From positions 1,426,001-1,490,000 of the forward strand of contig NZ_RCCK01000010.1 of the NCBI RefSeq assembly GCF_003664035.1: a stretch of DNA of 64,000 nt, written 5' to 3'. Below the pieces are notes generated by a model. That model was given only the letters and a program-made list of their open reading frames with translations. It had not been told where the DNA came from and made no database searches. The translations under genes were made by a program, and so were the position numbers. The DNA is from Pedobacter alluvionis. Its GTDB lineage: Bacteria; Bacteroidota; Bacteroidia; Sphingobacteriales; Sphingobacteriaceae. This document shows positions 47,347-56,986 of this stretch, one piece after another; the stretch's first letter is position 1, and every line of letters begins with the position of its first letter.

Positions 47347-49316
47347 ATCCATTAACAGCCAATATTTCTATTTTTAAAGCTTATGATGAGCAGAGCAAAA
47401 ATGGAATAGCATTGTTAAAAATTTTATCCAGTGACAACCGTTTCGTTGAAAATGCAGAAATAAAATATCAGATCGGTAAGGATAAAAAAACATTGCTCAC
47501 CGGTTCAGCTAAAAGTAGTGTAATTGGTGAACTGATGATTAACTTTCCTGCGGATAAAATTACACGGGATAATAACCAACTTAATGTTTCCATCAAAAAA
47601 GGTAAAGATATCAGGCACATTAAGTTTAATCTTCCGGTGAGGAGCCGTTCAAATTATCAGATTCAATTTTACCCCGAAGGTGGTTACCTGATTGATCGCT
47701 TAACTTCGAATGTAGGTTTTGAAATTAAAGACCTGGAAGGCACTGCAATGAAAGCGACGGGTATCTTGTATGAAAATGACATAGTGATTGATACCCTTAA
47801 AAGCAATTCTACAGGGCTTGGTTCATTTTCAATCTGTCCAAAGCCATCAAAAAAATATTACGTTAAACTTTTTGACAGTGAACAGGAAGGTAACAATTAT
47901 CATTTACCTGCGGCATTAAAACATGGAGCTGTTTTAACAGCAGGAACAGCAATAGCCGAAAATGATTTCAGGCTACAGCTGGTGGCCAATAATAATCAAA
48001 AAGTTCATATTCTGGTGCATAATTTCGCTGATGTTTTTTTGCATGCCGATTTGATATTAGCGGCTAACAAAACCCAAAATTTAAGGTTTAAGTTAGATTC
48101 CGTTCCTATTGGATTAAATACCGTCACCATTTTAGATAGTAATTATCGCCCAATGGCCGAAAGGATTTTCTTTGCACATTATGATCAGCTTAATCAGACC
48201 GAATTATCTACTGATAAAAATGAATACGGCACAAGAGATCAGGTGAATTTAAAATTGAATGTAAGTGGTAAAAGTAAAGCTCCGTTGACGGCACTGGTGT
48301 CTGTTTCATGTACCCAAGCCAATTGGGTATCAGTTGGAAATAACCAGAATATTATCGATTATTTTTATTTACAACAACATTTAAAACCCCTTCCTAACCG
48401 ACCGATGGGTTTGAAGTATGTGGATCAGGATTATCTGAATGATGTACTGCTGGTTAAAACCTGGAGCAGATATAAATGGCCTGAAGAAGAGGTGTTTAAT
48501 AAAAAAGCAGCGCTTTCGAGCTTTGATTACCATGGTGAAATTACCAGAAGAAAGAAGTTACTGACCAGCCCCCTGGGTTTAACAACAATAGCTGGGGAAA
48601 ACCTTAATTTTCTGGATACAGACAGTGCGGGCAGATTTAATATTCCATTTGATCATCTCCTGATTAAAGAACCGAAAACACCGGTTTGGCTGGGAATGGT
48701 TGCCGATAGATATGATTTGTACTCGCTTGAAATAAATAATCCGCAAGAAGAACTGACAAAATACATTGTACAGCAAAATTTTGAACTTCCCAATGTAAGA
48801 GCTGAGATACTTAATAATGGTTATCAAAGCATCACTTCAGCTGCTGGTATCAAACTTAAAGAAGTTGTGATTAATGAGAATAATCAAAATACCGATTATG
48901 CCGAAAGAACTTATAATAAATGTGGTGATTATGTTTGCAGGTATAACATTTTAAACTGTCCTAACCATCCTGCGGATGTTGGCAGTAGAAGTCCGGTAAA
49001 TGGTAAAACTTATTCCAATGGGAAAGGTGGTGAAATGATTTACCAGGGGTGTTTGGAGGCAGAGCGTAAACCTAATATTACCATCCTCAAGGGAATCAAC
49101 CTTGCTAAAGAGTTCTATGTGTCTGATATCAATAACAAAAATGAACCTATCAATTTTTCAACGGTGTATTGGAACTACCAAATAAAGATAAAAGGTGAAA
49201 CATCCATTAGTTTTAATACAGGCGATTTAACCGGACCGTTTAAAATTATTTTACAGGGCGTAACGGATGGGGGAGTGGTTTATGGGGAGAAGGAGATTAT
49301 GGTGAAGCGTAAATAA
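47313..49316 (+). CDS. MG2-like secreted protein, C-terminal part (frameshift-split)
   Basis: About 667 codons from a GTG at 47313, which I regard as an artefact of the frameshift and not a real start; the frame is open back to the A5 run at 47283. The region continues the macroglobulin-like modules (IQFYPEGGYLIDRLTSNVGFEI is the family's conserved YPEGG segment, split: QFYPEGGYLID) and ends in a domain with a Cys-containing segment CGDYVCRYNILNCPNHP. Homologues accompany SusC/SusD genes and are secreted or outer-membrane bound; function is poorly known. Either a pseudogene, a sequencing error or -1 frameshifting. Confidence 0.78.
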   Translation: MQPIIIKSTTVNPLTANISIFKAYDEQSKNGIALLKILSSDNRFVENAEIKYQIGKDKKTLLTGSAKSSVIGELMINFPADKITRDNNQLNVSIKKGKDIRHIKFNLPVRSRSNYQIQFYPEGGYLIDRLTSNVGFEIKDLEGTAMKATGILYENDIVIDTLKSNSTGLGSFSICPKPSKKYYVKLFDSEQEGNNYHLPAALKHGAVLTAGTAIAENDFRLQLVANNNQKVHILVHNFADVFLHADLILAANKTQNLRFKLDSVPIGLNTVTILDSNYRPMAERIFFAHYDQLNQTELSTDKNEYGTRDQVNLKLNVSGKSKAPLTALVSVSCTQANWVSVGNNQNIIDYFYLQQHLKPLPNRPMGLKYVDQDYLNDVLLVKTWSRYKWPEEEVFNKKAALSSFDYHGEITRRKKLLTSPLGLTTIAGENLNFLDTDSAGRFNIPFDHLLIKEPKTPVWLGMVADRYDLYSLEINNPQEELTKYIVQQNFELPNVRAEILNNGYQSITSAAGIKLKEVVINENNQNTDYAERTYNKCGDYVCRYNILNCPNHPADVGSRSPVNGKTYSNGKGGEMIYQGCLEAERKPNITILKGINLAKEFYVSDINNKNEPINFSTVYWNYQIKIKGETSISFNTGDLTGPFKIILQGVTDGGVVYGEKEIMVKRK

Positions 49317-49637
49317 AAATTTTTAAGCATACACAGGTTATACTTTCAATTTTAATTAACTACTTTTTTGTTGATGCTACTTTGTGTATCTGCGAATCGC
49401 CTGATTTTTAACTAACAGAAATCGGTGCTGAAAATCTGGTTGGTTCAAACAACAATCAGTAGGCAGAAAGCCTAAATATCAAACATATTGCTTCAACATC
49501 ATTTCGGTTGTTCAAATTTTATTTGATCAGTTAAATAAATCACAATTTATTAACGTATTTAAGAAGATTGTAACATTTGCGTTAATTTCTGGTCAATACG
49601 TGTTAAAATCAGCATTCTATCTGGCTTTTTATAAACC
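49317..49637. other. Gene-free region before susC-like gene
   Basis: About 320 bp with no ORF of note. ATTAACG (49549) and CGTTAAT (49580) form a 7-bp inverted repeat 24 bp apart. The region ends at the susC promoter box. Confidence 0.45.
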
Positions 49638-49645
49638 TAAATTTG
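49638..49645 (+). promoter_or_regulatory. -7 promoter box of the susC-like gene
   Basis: TAAATTTG, an exact TAnnTTTG, 27 nt before the ATG at 49673. Confidence 0.55.
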
Positions 49646-49672
49646 GTCATACTACTAACTAAACTGAATACA

Positions 49673-52600
49673 ATGACCAGATTAAAGATTACTTTGTTCA
49701 TTTTGACTATGCTCTGTTGCGTGCAGATTTATGGTCAAACGCCACTGATTAGTGGCAAAATTATAGATGTATCGGGGCAACCAATTCCAGGTATATCGGT
49801 AAAAGTTAAAGGAACAGCCGTTGGTAGCTCTTCCGATGCAAAAGGGCTATTCTCAATTAAAAGCGGAAACCCGGCTACACTGGTTTTTAGTGGCATTGGT
49901 TATACAACCAAAGAATTTGCTTATAATGGGCAAAGCAACATAACCATCACTTTAAGCGAAGACCAGCAAAACCTGAATGAGATTGTAGTGACTGCACTAG
50001 GTGTAAAGCGGGAAAAACGTAACCTTACCTATAGTTCTCAAGAGGTAAAAGGTGAGCAATTGACCCAGACCAAAGAGCCTAATTTAGTAAATGCTCTGGC
50101 CGGTAAAGTTTCGGGTGTTCAGATTACGAGTTCTTCGGGCACTCCGGGTAGTTCATCGCGTATTGTAATCAGGGGAGCCAATTCCCTTTTTGGCAACAAT
50201 GAAGCTTTGATGGTAATTGATGGTATTCCGGTTAACAATGATGAAACAGGTAATCTCAACATGGGGCCAGGCACCAACCGTATTGCCGATCTTGATCCAA
50301 ATATTATAGAAAGCATCAATGTGTTAAAAGGTGGTGCAGCAACAGCGCTATATGGATCTGACGGTGCAAAAGGTGTGATTATTATCACTACAAAAGCAGG
50401 TAGCCTGAATAAAAAGCCTTCCTTGAGTTTTTCATCATCATTTTCTATGGAGAAACCACTTTTGCCCGAAATCCAGAATAAATATTCATTAGGATCTAAC
50501 GGCGTATATTTTGATGGTGTGAACCAGAAAACAAGTACTTCATGGGGAGCAAGGATGGATACCCTGAAAATTAATGGTCAGCCTGCACAGGTATACGATC
50601 AGTCTGATTTATTTTTCAAAACCGGAAAAACATATACCAACACGGTAGCCGTAAATGGGGGTGGAGCTTACAACTCTTATTTTATATCGTATACCAATTT
50701 TGCTCAGGATGGAACGGTACCTGGCACTTCGTTCGACCGGAATACCGTTTTTGGGAAATTCAGCACCGAGATATTAAAGGATCTCAATATTACCTTTTCC
50801 CTTAACTATGCCAATACCAAAAACAATAGGCTGCCTGAAGGATATGCCCTTGAAAGCCCTGTATGGACTATTTTTACAGCGCCAGTTTCCTATAATCTAC
50901 AGCCTGCCCTCAACCCGGACGGCACGCAGAGGCTGTTCCGTTTTTCCAGGAACAACCCATATTGGGTATTGGATAACATCAGCAATACTTCGGTAGTAAA
51001 CAGGTTTTTACCAACTTTTAATGCTGATTACAAAGTATTGAACTGGTTAACTATAACGGAACGTTTTGGTGCTGATGTTTATGTTGAACAGGGCAAATAT
51101 CATGAATCGTTGCTCTCGGTTTCGAACCCTAATGGCCGGATCGTAAACAACAACACCAATTTCAGGCAATATAATAATGACCTGATCATCGGTGCCAACA
51201 AAAGTTTTGGTGATTTTACCATCGATGCGCTATTGGGCAACAACATATTATCAACCTATACTGAAACTGCCTATGCCAACGGCCTGGGTATAACCGTTCC
51301 AGGGTTTGATAACATTGGATCTACATCAAATATAAATTTTAAGGAAACAAGTTATCTGACCAGAAAAATAGGATTCTATTTACAGTCTAATATTGATTAT
51401 AAAAAATTCTTAATCCTCTCCCTTACCGGAAGGTACGACGGCACTTCTGTACTGGCCAAAAACAACAGTTTTTATCCTTATGGTTCTGCTGCTACAAGTT
51501 TTATCTTTTCCAATTTCTTTTCGAAAGAACTATCGGATATCATGAGTTTTGGGAAATTAAGATTATCCTATAGTACAGTGGGGAATGCCAGCATTGGGCC
51601 ATATAACCTGCTTACGCCGTACGAATCATTGCCGATAAGAAACATTACCTTTCCTTATCAGCAACAGGCTGGCTTTTTGATCAGTCAAACCTTAGGCAAT
51701 CCGAACCTAAAAAATGAACGGATCAATGAATTTGAGATCGGTTTAGAAACAGGTTTCTTTAAAAACCGTTTAAGCCTGGAGGTTACCTATTTCGATAAAA
51801 AGACAAACAACGGGATCATTCCTAATGTAGCACTGGCACCGTCAACCGGGTTTAACGCTACGAGTGTAAATACAGCTGTAATGCGCAACAGAGGTATCGA
51901 GCTGCTTTTAAATGCAAAACCTATAAAAACGGAGAATTTCAGCTGGGACCTGACCCTGAATTATAGCAGGATCAGAAATAAGGTCCTTTCGATCAATAAT
52001 AATCTGGAGCGCCTCGACAACGGCTTTACCGTTATTTTTCCAAACCAGCCTTATGGGGTAATCTTTGGTACCCGTTACGCCAGAAACAGTGAAGGAAAAT
52101 TGTTAATCGGTAATGATGGGTTACCATTTGCTGCAGATGAACAGGGTATAATCGGTGATATTAATCCAGATTGGATGGGCGGTATTGTTAATAATTTCAA
52201 GTATAAACAGTTTACGCTTAGTTTCTCTTTTGATATGAAAAAGGGAGGCGATATCCAAAACAATGTGGATGGTTACGGCTATTTCTATGGCACACCAAAA
52301 GTTACCGAAGACCGTGGTCCACGTGTTGTTGAGGGTGTAAATGCGACTACAGGTTTGCCGAATACAGTGTCTGTTTCAGGACAGGCTTATTACCAGAGGG
52401 CCAATGGTGTATTGGAATCGGTTATCCAGGACGGTACTTATGTAAAATTGAGAAATGTTAGCATGGGGTATAACCTAAAACCAACATGGCTGCAAAAAAC
52501 ACCTTTCAAAACTATTGGCTTGCAGGTTACGGGTAGAAATTTGTGGATATATGCACCACACTTTACAGGTGGAGACCCTGAAGTAAGTTCTTTTGGTTCT

Positions 52601-52681
52601 TCAAACGGATCTCAGGGGATTTATTCCTTCTCAACCCCAACATCCCGCTCGGTAGATTTCAGTTTAAGATTAACATTATAA
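49673..52681 (+). CDS. SusC/RagA-family TonB-linked outer-membrane transporter
   Basis: 1002 aa from the ATG at 49673 (MTRLKITLFILTMLCC), which gives a clean signal peptide (1-21). A carboxypeptidase-D-like regulatory domain (about 25-95, ISGKIIDVSGQPIPGISVKV) is followed by the TonB-box-like EIVVTALG, the plug (about 120-230, with VIRGANSLFGNNEALMVIDG and LKGGAATALYGSDGAKG) and a 22-strand barrel to the C-terminal SLRLTL. It imports oligosaccharides or peptides together with SusD. No anti-sigma/ECF pair adjoins it, so its control is not of the usual FecIR-like kind. Confidence 0.95.
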   Translation: MTRLKITLFILTMLCCVQIYGQTPLISGKIIDVSGQPIPGISVKVKGTAVGSSSDAKGLFSIKSGNPATLVFSGIGYTTKEFAYNGQSNITITLSEDQQNLNEIVVTALGVKREKRNLTYSSQEVKGEQLTQTKEPNLVNALAGKVSGVQITSSSGTPGSSSRIVIRGANSLFGNNEALMVIDGIPVNNDETGNLNMGPGTNRIADLDPNIIESINVLKGGAATALYGSDGAKGVIIITTKAGSLNKKPSLSFSSSFSMEKPLLPEIQNKYSLGSNGVYFDGVNQKTSTSWGARMDTLKINGQPAQVYDQSDLFFKTGKTYTNTVAVNGGGAYNSYFISYTNFAQDGTVPGTSFDRNTVFGKFSTEILKDLNITFSLNYANTKNNRLPEGYALESPVWTIFTAPVSYNLQPALNPDGTQRLFRFSRNNPYWVLDNISNTSVVNRFLPTFNADYKVLNWLTITERFGADVYVEQGKYHESLLSVSNPNGRIVNNNTNFRQYNNDLIIGANKSFGDFTIDALLGNNILSTYTETAYANGLGITVPGFDNIGSTSNINFKETSYLTRKIGFYLQSNIDYKKFLILSLTGRYDGTSVLAKNNSFYPYGSAATSFIFSNFFSKELSDIMSFGKLRLSYSTVGNASIGPYNLLTPYESLPIRNITFPYQQQAGFLISQTLGNPNLKNERINEFEIGLETGFFKNRLSLEVTYFDKKTNNGIIPNVALAPSTGFNATSVNTAVMRNRGIELLLNAKPIKTENFSWDLTLNYSRIRNKVLSINNNLERLDNGFTVIFPNQPYGVIFGTRYARNSEGKLLIGNDGLPFAADEQGIIGDINPDWMGGIVNNFKYKQFTLSFSFDMKKGGDIQNNVDGYGYFYGTPKVTEDRGPRVVEGVNATTGLPNTVSVSGQAYYQRANGVLESVIQDGTYVKLRNVSMGYNLKPTWLQKTPFKTIGLQVTGRNLWIYAPHFTGGDPEVSSFGSSNGSQGIYSFSTPTSRSVDFSLRLTL

Positions 52682-52706
52682 ACCCAATACATAAAAAAGA
52701 ATCAAC

Positions 52707-54104
52707 ATGAAAAAGATATATTTCATTTTAAGTTTTGCATTTATGATGGCTTTTGCCGGGTGCAAAAAATATATAGATGTTAACTATGACCCCAACAGAC
52801 CGATAGATGTTAAAGAATCGCTCATGTTACCGCCTATTCAGATTCTGATCTCCCAGAACATCAATGCATCAGGCGATGGAAATTTAAGTGTAGTGCTACA
52901 GCAATACCTTCAGGTAATGGCACTAAACCAGGTGGCACCAAACTTCGGTACTTATCAGATGTATAATATTGATATGAACGGTGACTGGAACAATGTATAT
53001 GCGCGTACGCTGAAAAACCTAAGCCTCTTAAATGTAAAAGCAGCTGCAAACGGCAATTATAATTATACTGCGATTTCTAAAATACTCACTGCGTATACTT
53101 TGGGCTACGCAACCGATGTATGGGGAGATATCCCCTACAGTCAGGCTTTCAAGGGAATCGATGTTGCCAATCCTACTTACGATACCCAGCAACAAATATA
53201 CACCGAGATACAGCGATTGTTAGATGATGGGATTGCAGATATCGGTCGCAATGCTGGTTTGGCTGCTGGCAGTGACGATCTGATGTACGCTGGCGATATG
53301 GCAAAGTGGAGAAAATTGGCTTATACTTTAAAAGCACGTTATTACATGCACCTGAGTAAAGCACCAGGAAATACAGCTTCTGCGCAAGCACAGCTGGCTT
53401 TGACTGCATTAACTAATGGTATGCAAAGCAATGATGATGATGCTAAAATTGCTTTCAGTGGTGCAGCAGGGGCAGAAAATCCATGGCAGCAGAATTTTCT
53501 GCCAGGCACTACATTTGTGCTGGCCAACACCTTTGTTGATGATTTTACTACCAGAAACGATCCAAGATTAAGTAAAATGGTTAAACCCGCCAAACAAACC
53601 GGTTTATATACGGGTCGGCAGATTGGTTTAGAAGAAATTGGAAATCTGGAAGCTTACTCAATCCCTGCCGATTTTTACGCAGGGGCCAACGCCAATAATT
53701 ACCTGGTAAATTACACCGAGGCATTATTCATAAAAGCCGAAGCCACGCTCGTGGTATCGGGTTTTGCAGCTGCACAACCTTTTTATCAGGATGGTATCAA
53801 ACAGCACATGACTAAGGTAGGGGTGAGCACAACCGATATGGATACCTACATTGCTTCGCGGGGGACACTCAGTAGTACAAATGCGCTTCGTTTAATTATG
53901 GAAGAAAAGTCGGTTGCCAACTTTCTTAATGCTGAAAATTATACAGATTGGCGTCGTACTGGCTTCCCGGTTTTAACCAAAGTTAAAAATGCACTCTCTG
54001 AAATTCCGAGAAGGGTACTTTATCCAAATACCGAAATTACAGCAAACCCACAACCGCAACAAAAGGCTAAAATTACCGACAGGTTATGGTGGGATGTTAA
54101 TTAA
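52707..54104 (+). CDS. SusD/RagB-like nutrient-binding lipoprotein (SusD-like_2 type)
   Basis: 465 aa. Lipoprotein signal ending FAGCKKYIDVNYDPNRP (Cys19). The TPR-like fold shows YATDVWGDIPYSQAF, the DDLMYAGDMAKWRKLAYTLKARYYMHLSK helix pair and YTEALFIKAEATLV, all marks of the SusD-like_2 subfamily, and it ends in a Trp-rich segment (DRLWWDVN). It caps the SusC barrel on the cell surface and binds the substrate. It starts 25 bp after susC, so they are one operon, closed by a strong terminator. The ligand is unknown; no glycosidase adjoins. Confidence 0.94.
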   Translation: MKKIYFILSFAFMMAFAGCKKYIDVNYDPNRPIDVKESLMLPPIQILISQNINASGDGNLSVVLQQYLQVMALNQVAPNFGTYQMYNIDMNGDWNNVYARTLKNLSLLNVKAAANGNYNYTAISKILTAYTLGYATDVWGDIPYSQAFKGIDVANPTYDTQQQIYTEIQRLLDDGIADIGRNAGLAAGSDDLMYAGDMAKWRKLAYTLKARYYMHLSKAPGNTASAQAQLALTALTNGMQSNDDDAKIAFSGAAGAENPWQQNFLPGTTFVLANTFVDDFTTRNDPRLSKMVKPAKQTGLYTGRQIGLEEIGNLEAYSIPADFYAGANANNYLVNYTEALFIKAEATLVVSGFAAAQPFYQDGIKQHMTKVGVSTTDMDTYIASRGTLSSTNALRLIMEEKSVANFLNAENYTDWRRTGFPVLTKVKNALSEIPRRVLYPNTEITANPQPQQKAKITDRLWWDVN

Positions 54105-54131
54105 ATAGACATTAGTTAGTTAATAATGTTG

Positions 54132-54158
54132 AGGATACCCGATTGGGTATCCTTTTTT
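54132..54158 (+). terminator. Terminator of the susCD operon
   Basis: 9-bp stem AGGATACCC/GGGTATCCT (54132-54140/54145-54153), GATT loop, then TTTTT. Confidence 0.9.
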
Positions 54159-54168
54159 GTTGTAACAA

Positions 54169-54201
54169 AAGCGCCAGTTCCCTTATCGAAAACTGGCGCT
54201 T
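54169..54201 (-). terminator. Terminator of the FadL-like porin gene
   Basis: 11-bp stem AAGCGCCAGTT/AACTGGCGCTT (54169-54179/54191-54201), T-rich on the minus strand, 26 bp past the porin stop. Confidence 0.8.
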
Positions 54202-54226
54202 ATTAATTATTTAAGAAAAATTATTA

Positions 54227-55756
54227 TTAAAATCTTACCCCAAAAGTTAAGAATACATTATTTCTATTGCTTTTAACATCTGCAACAGGTTCTGTATAAT
54301 CATCTAATAAATATGGACTTGAACTGAAGTTTGTTTTGTAGTTCTGATACGCTAAATCAAAATAATAGTTATCAATACGGTATCCAATACCACCGGTGTA
54401 ATACTGACCCTGGTAAAATTTATTATCTCCACCTTTAACGCCGTTTCCATTTACACCATAACCAGCACGTAAACTCAATTCATTGGTTACTTTTACTTCT
54501 GCACCAACTCTATAGTTAACAGCTTCTTTATATGAGGCTTTGATAAAAGCATTATTGTCGTTTATTGTTGATGGATCTGAGCCGTTAGAAGCTGAAAAAC
54601 GCATTGAAGAATAATCCACATAATCGACATCAGCTGATATTAATGCAGTACCTGCTATTACATAGCTAATACCGGCCGAAGCTTTTAATGGCGTACGTAA
54701 GTTATAACTGAAAGTATAATATTTAGTCGGGTTATTTGAGTTAGAAGGTGCATTTGTTGCATTTCCAGCTAAATTTGCTTGTAAAGTCTCGCCTGTATTA
54801 TCTTCAATGTTCATCCAGGTGGGGGTCTGGAAATTTATACCAATTCTTAATTCATTAACCGGTCTGAAAATCATACCTAGTTTCAGGTTAAATCCACCAC
54901 CTTTGGTTTCTTGATTTCTGAAATGCGTTAAGTTGTAATTTTCATTTCCGGTATATGCAGGGATTGATAAGCCATCATCAAAAGTGTTCACTATCCCCGC
55001 TTCGGTAAAAGTCGCATCGCTAATGTATTTCACATTTACAAAACTAGCGGTTGCGCCGATATATACTTTGTTGCCAAAGTTGAGGGCACCTGCCACATTA
55101 AATTCTGATGTTGAACCTAATCTGGATTCATCCCAATTTTGTTTAAAACTCGCATTGTTATAAGGTTCTGCTGAATATCCATTTGGAAAATTGGGTGCAT
55201 TTTTATTAATTAAATAGCTATTATACGCATCTCCAGCTATTGAATTATCAATTCCACCACCATTGGCCTGATCTACGTAAGAATCCCTGATCGAGCTGTT
55301 TGTGTTGGTGCCGTTGTAACTGATGTTATTTAAAAAATCGTTATTCCGGGTATAGCTTAAACCAAATACCGTACTTACTAAACCTTTATCTACATCAGAC
55401 CCTTTCATTTTGGCAGCAGGACTGTAAAATACTACGCCAATATTGTTCAGGTTAATCTGACTTTTATTAGCTTTCATATTATTCCCTAAATATCCACTAT
55501 TGTTAGATACTGAATTGAATTCCGGAGTAATGCTAAATTCTGATTTGGTAAATAAACCTAAACCAGCGGGGTTGGCATTAATTGAACCAATATCGCCTCC
55601 AACACCAATTTGCGCTCCGCCCATTCCTTTAAACCTTGCCGAGCTTCCATAATTGGTTTGCGAAAAACGGAACGCATCGGGTGCATAACTTTGGGCGTAT
55701 GTTGTTCCCATAGCAGCTACTGTAGCTACTAGAGAAGCCAGGATGATTTTTTTCAT
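54227..55756 (-). CDS. OmpP1/FadL/TodX-like outer-membrane transport protein
   Basis: 509 aa, signal peptide 1-21 (ending TTYAQ). The family start is APDAFRFSQTNYGSSARFKGMGGAQIGVGGDIGSINANPAGLG (only its parts SARFKGMGGA and INANPAGLGLF are quoted as hallmarks), followed by amphipathic strands to the end NNVFLTFGVRF, with a terminal Phe as barrel proteins need. Members carry hydrophobic compounds such as fatty acids or aromatics through the outer membrane. It is followed by its own terminator; the Gly-rich lipoprotein gene lies 21 bp upstream, so the two are probably cotranscribed. Confidence 0.9.
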   Translation of the reverse strand: MKKIILASLVATVAAMGTTYAQSYAPDAFRFSQTNYGSSARFKGMGGAQIGVGGDIGSINANPAGLGLFTKSEFSITPEFNSVSNNSGYLGNNMKANKSQINLNNIGVVFYSPAAKMKGSDVDKGLVSTVFGLSYTRNNDFLNNISYNGTNTNSSIRDSYVDQANGGGIDNSIAGDAYNSYLINKNAPNFPNGYSAEPYNNASFKQNWDESRLGSTSEFNVAGALNFGNKVYIGATASFVNVKYISDATFTEAGIVNTFDDGLSIPAYTGNENYNLTHFRNQETKGGGFNLKLGMIFRPVNELRIGINFQTPTWMNIEDNTGETLQANLAGNATNAPSNSNNPTKYYTFSYNLRTPLKASAGISYVIAGTALISADVDYVDYSSMRFSASNGSDPSTINDNNAFIKASYKEAVNYRVGAEVKVTNELSLRAGYGVNGNGVKGGDNKFYQGQYYTGGIGYRIDNYYFDLAYQNYKTNFSSSPYLLDDYTEPVADVKSNRNNVFLTFGVRF

Positions 55757-55777
55757 TTGTGTGTTTAGAATTTATAA

Positions 55778-56788
55778 TTAACCTCTTCCAGCTCTTGATG
55801 GTCTTGAGCCACCGCCGCCTCCGCCGCCATTAGAACCACCGCCCCCGCCGCCATTTGATGGTGGAGGTGAATAACTTGGTCTGCTCTCGGTTCTTGCAGG
55901 GGGATTATAGCTCTCGTTTCTGGTAGGTCTGCTGCTTTGTGTACCTTGAGGTGCATAACCATTATTCCTGGTAGGTCTGCCACTTTGATTGCCTTGGTTT
56001 TGAGTATACCCACCTTGGTTTCTTGTTGGTCTGCCTGCATTATTGTTTGGTGCATAAGATACGCCGTTTGGATTGCTTACGCCAGATCTACTTGGTCTGC
56101 CTGCGTTTCCTGCGTTACCATTTCCATATCTTGGTACGCCTCTGTCATTACTTCCAGGTCTAGCTCTGTAATTACCTCTATTGGTATACACACCACCACC
56201 ATAGTATCCGCCGCCGATACCCCAGCCTCCGCCGTAATATCCGCCGCCCCAACCGTAACGGTCATAGTAAGAATTTGGTCCCCAGGAGTTCCAGCCATAA
56301 GGATTGTTCCATCCGAAGCCATAATTGCCGTAATAGAATGGATTATTCCAGATGCTGCCGTAGCCCCATCCACCTCCAAAGCCGCCACCCCAGCCACCTA
56401 AGCCGTAACCGTTACCCCAACCCAATCCAAAACCTAAATAGTTAGATGGTCCGTAACTGTTGCCGTAATAATAGTTATCAAAATAGGGGTCGTAATAGCC
56501 CTGGAAACTGTATCCATTATAAAAACGGTTTATCCTTGAAGAATAATCCATGTCGTAATATGGATTACTTGTTCCATAATATTCATCATATTCTTCCTGT
56601 CCCTGGGCCTGATATTGCTGGCCTTGCCGGTTCTGAGGTTGAGGTGCCATTTCCACCTCCCTGGCTTTCGCCACAGTATTATAAACATCATCAGCAGGCT
56701 TGGTTTGAGCCAGTTTTGATGTAGAGCATGAGGCCACCAACCCTGCGGTGGCAATCATGACAATTGGTAAAAATTTAATTGGTTTCAT
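55778..56788 (-). CDS. Gly/Tyr/Asn-rich low-complexity lipoprotein
   Basis: 336 aa from the ATG at 56788 (MKPIKFLPIVMIATAGLVASC), which gives a lipobox (Cys21); the longer frame adds 17 residues without a signal. After a Gln-rich stretch comes a region (about 90-220) of Gly, Tyr, Asn, Trp (GGWGGGFGGGWGYGS), then SRPTRN-type repeats (GRPTRNQGG, GRPTRNNGY, SRPTRNESY), and a poly-Gly/Ser end. It looks disordered or adhesive, possibly phase-separating, and surface-exposed if exported outward. Upstream partner of the FadL-like porin in one unit. Function unknown. Confidence 0.82.
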   Translation of the reverse strand: MKPIKFLPIVMIATAGLVASCSTSKLAQTKPADDVYNTVAKAREVEMAPQPQNRQGQQYQAQGQEEYDEYYGTSNPYYDMDYSSRINRFYNGYSFQGYYDPYFDNYYYGNSYGPSNYLGFGLGWGNGYGLGGWGGGFGGGWGYGSIWNNPFYYGNYGFGWNNPYGWNSWGPNSYYDRYGWGGGYYGGGWGIGGGYYGGGVYTNRGNYRARPGSNDRGVPRYGNGNAGNAGRPSRSGVSNPNGVSYAPNNNAGRPTRNQGGYTQNQGNQSGRPTRNNGYAPQGTQSSRPTRNESYNPPARTESRPSYSPPPSNGGGGGGSNGGGGGGGSRPSRAGRG

Positions 56789-56986
56789 TGTGTTTATATT
56801 TAGTTGTGTGTGTTCACGAATGTAATAAACAAGTTCCAAAAGTAGTTAATTCCTAACTATTTACTTATTCTAAAAATGTTAAATCACAATTGATATTAAT
56901 TGTTGATCGTTTGTAGGCATAAATTTATAAATTTGCTATCGAATTTTACACTTTTTAACTTACAAATTACGTTCCAAATACATAAG

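Noticed and set aside
46903..54104. Complete polysaccharide utilisation locus
   Set aside because: SusC/SusD and an MG2-like gene are present, but no glycosidase, SusE/F or dedicated regulator joins them.
55765..56401. Antisense and alternate-frame ORFs (up to 154 codons) over the Gly-rich lipoprotein
   Set aside because: Arise from low-complexity GGN/TAY codons; the lipoprotein frame has a signal peptide and lipobox.
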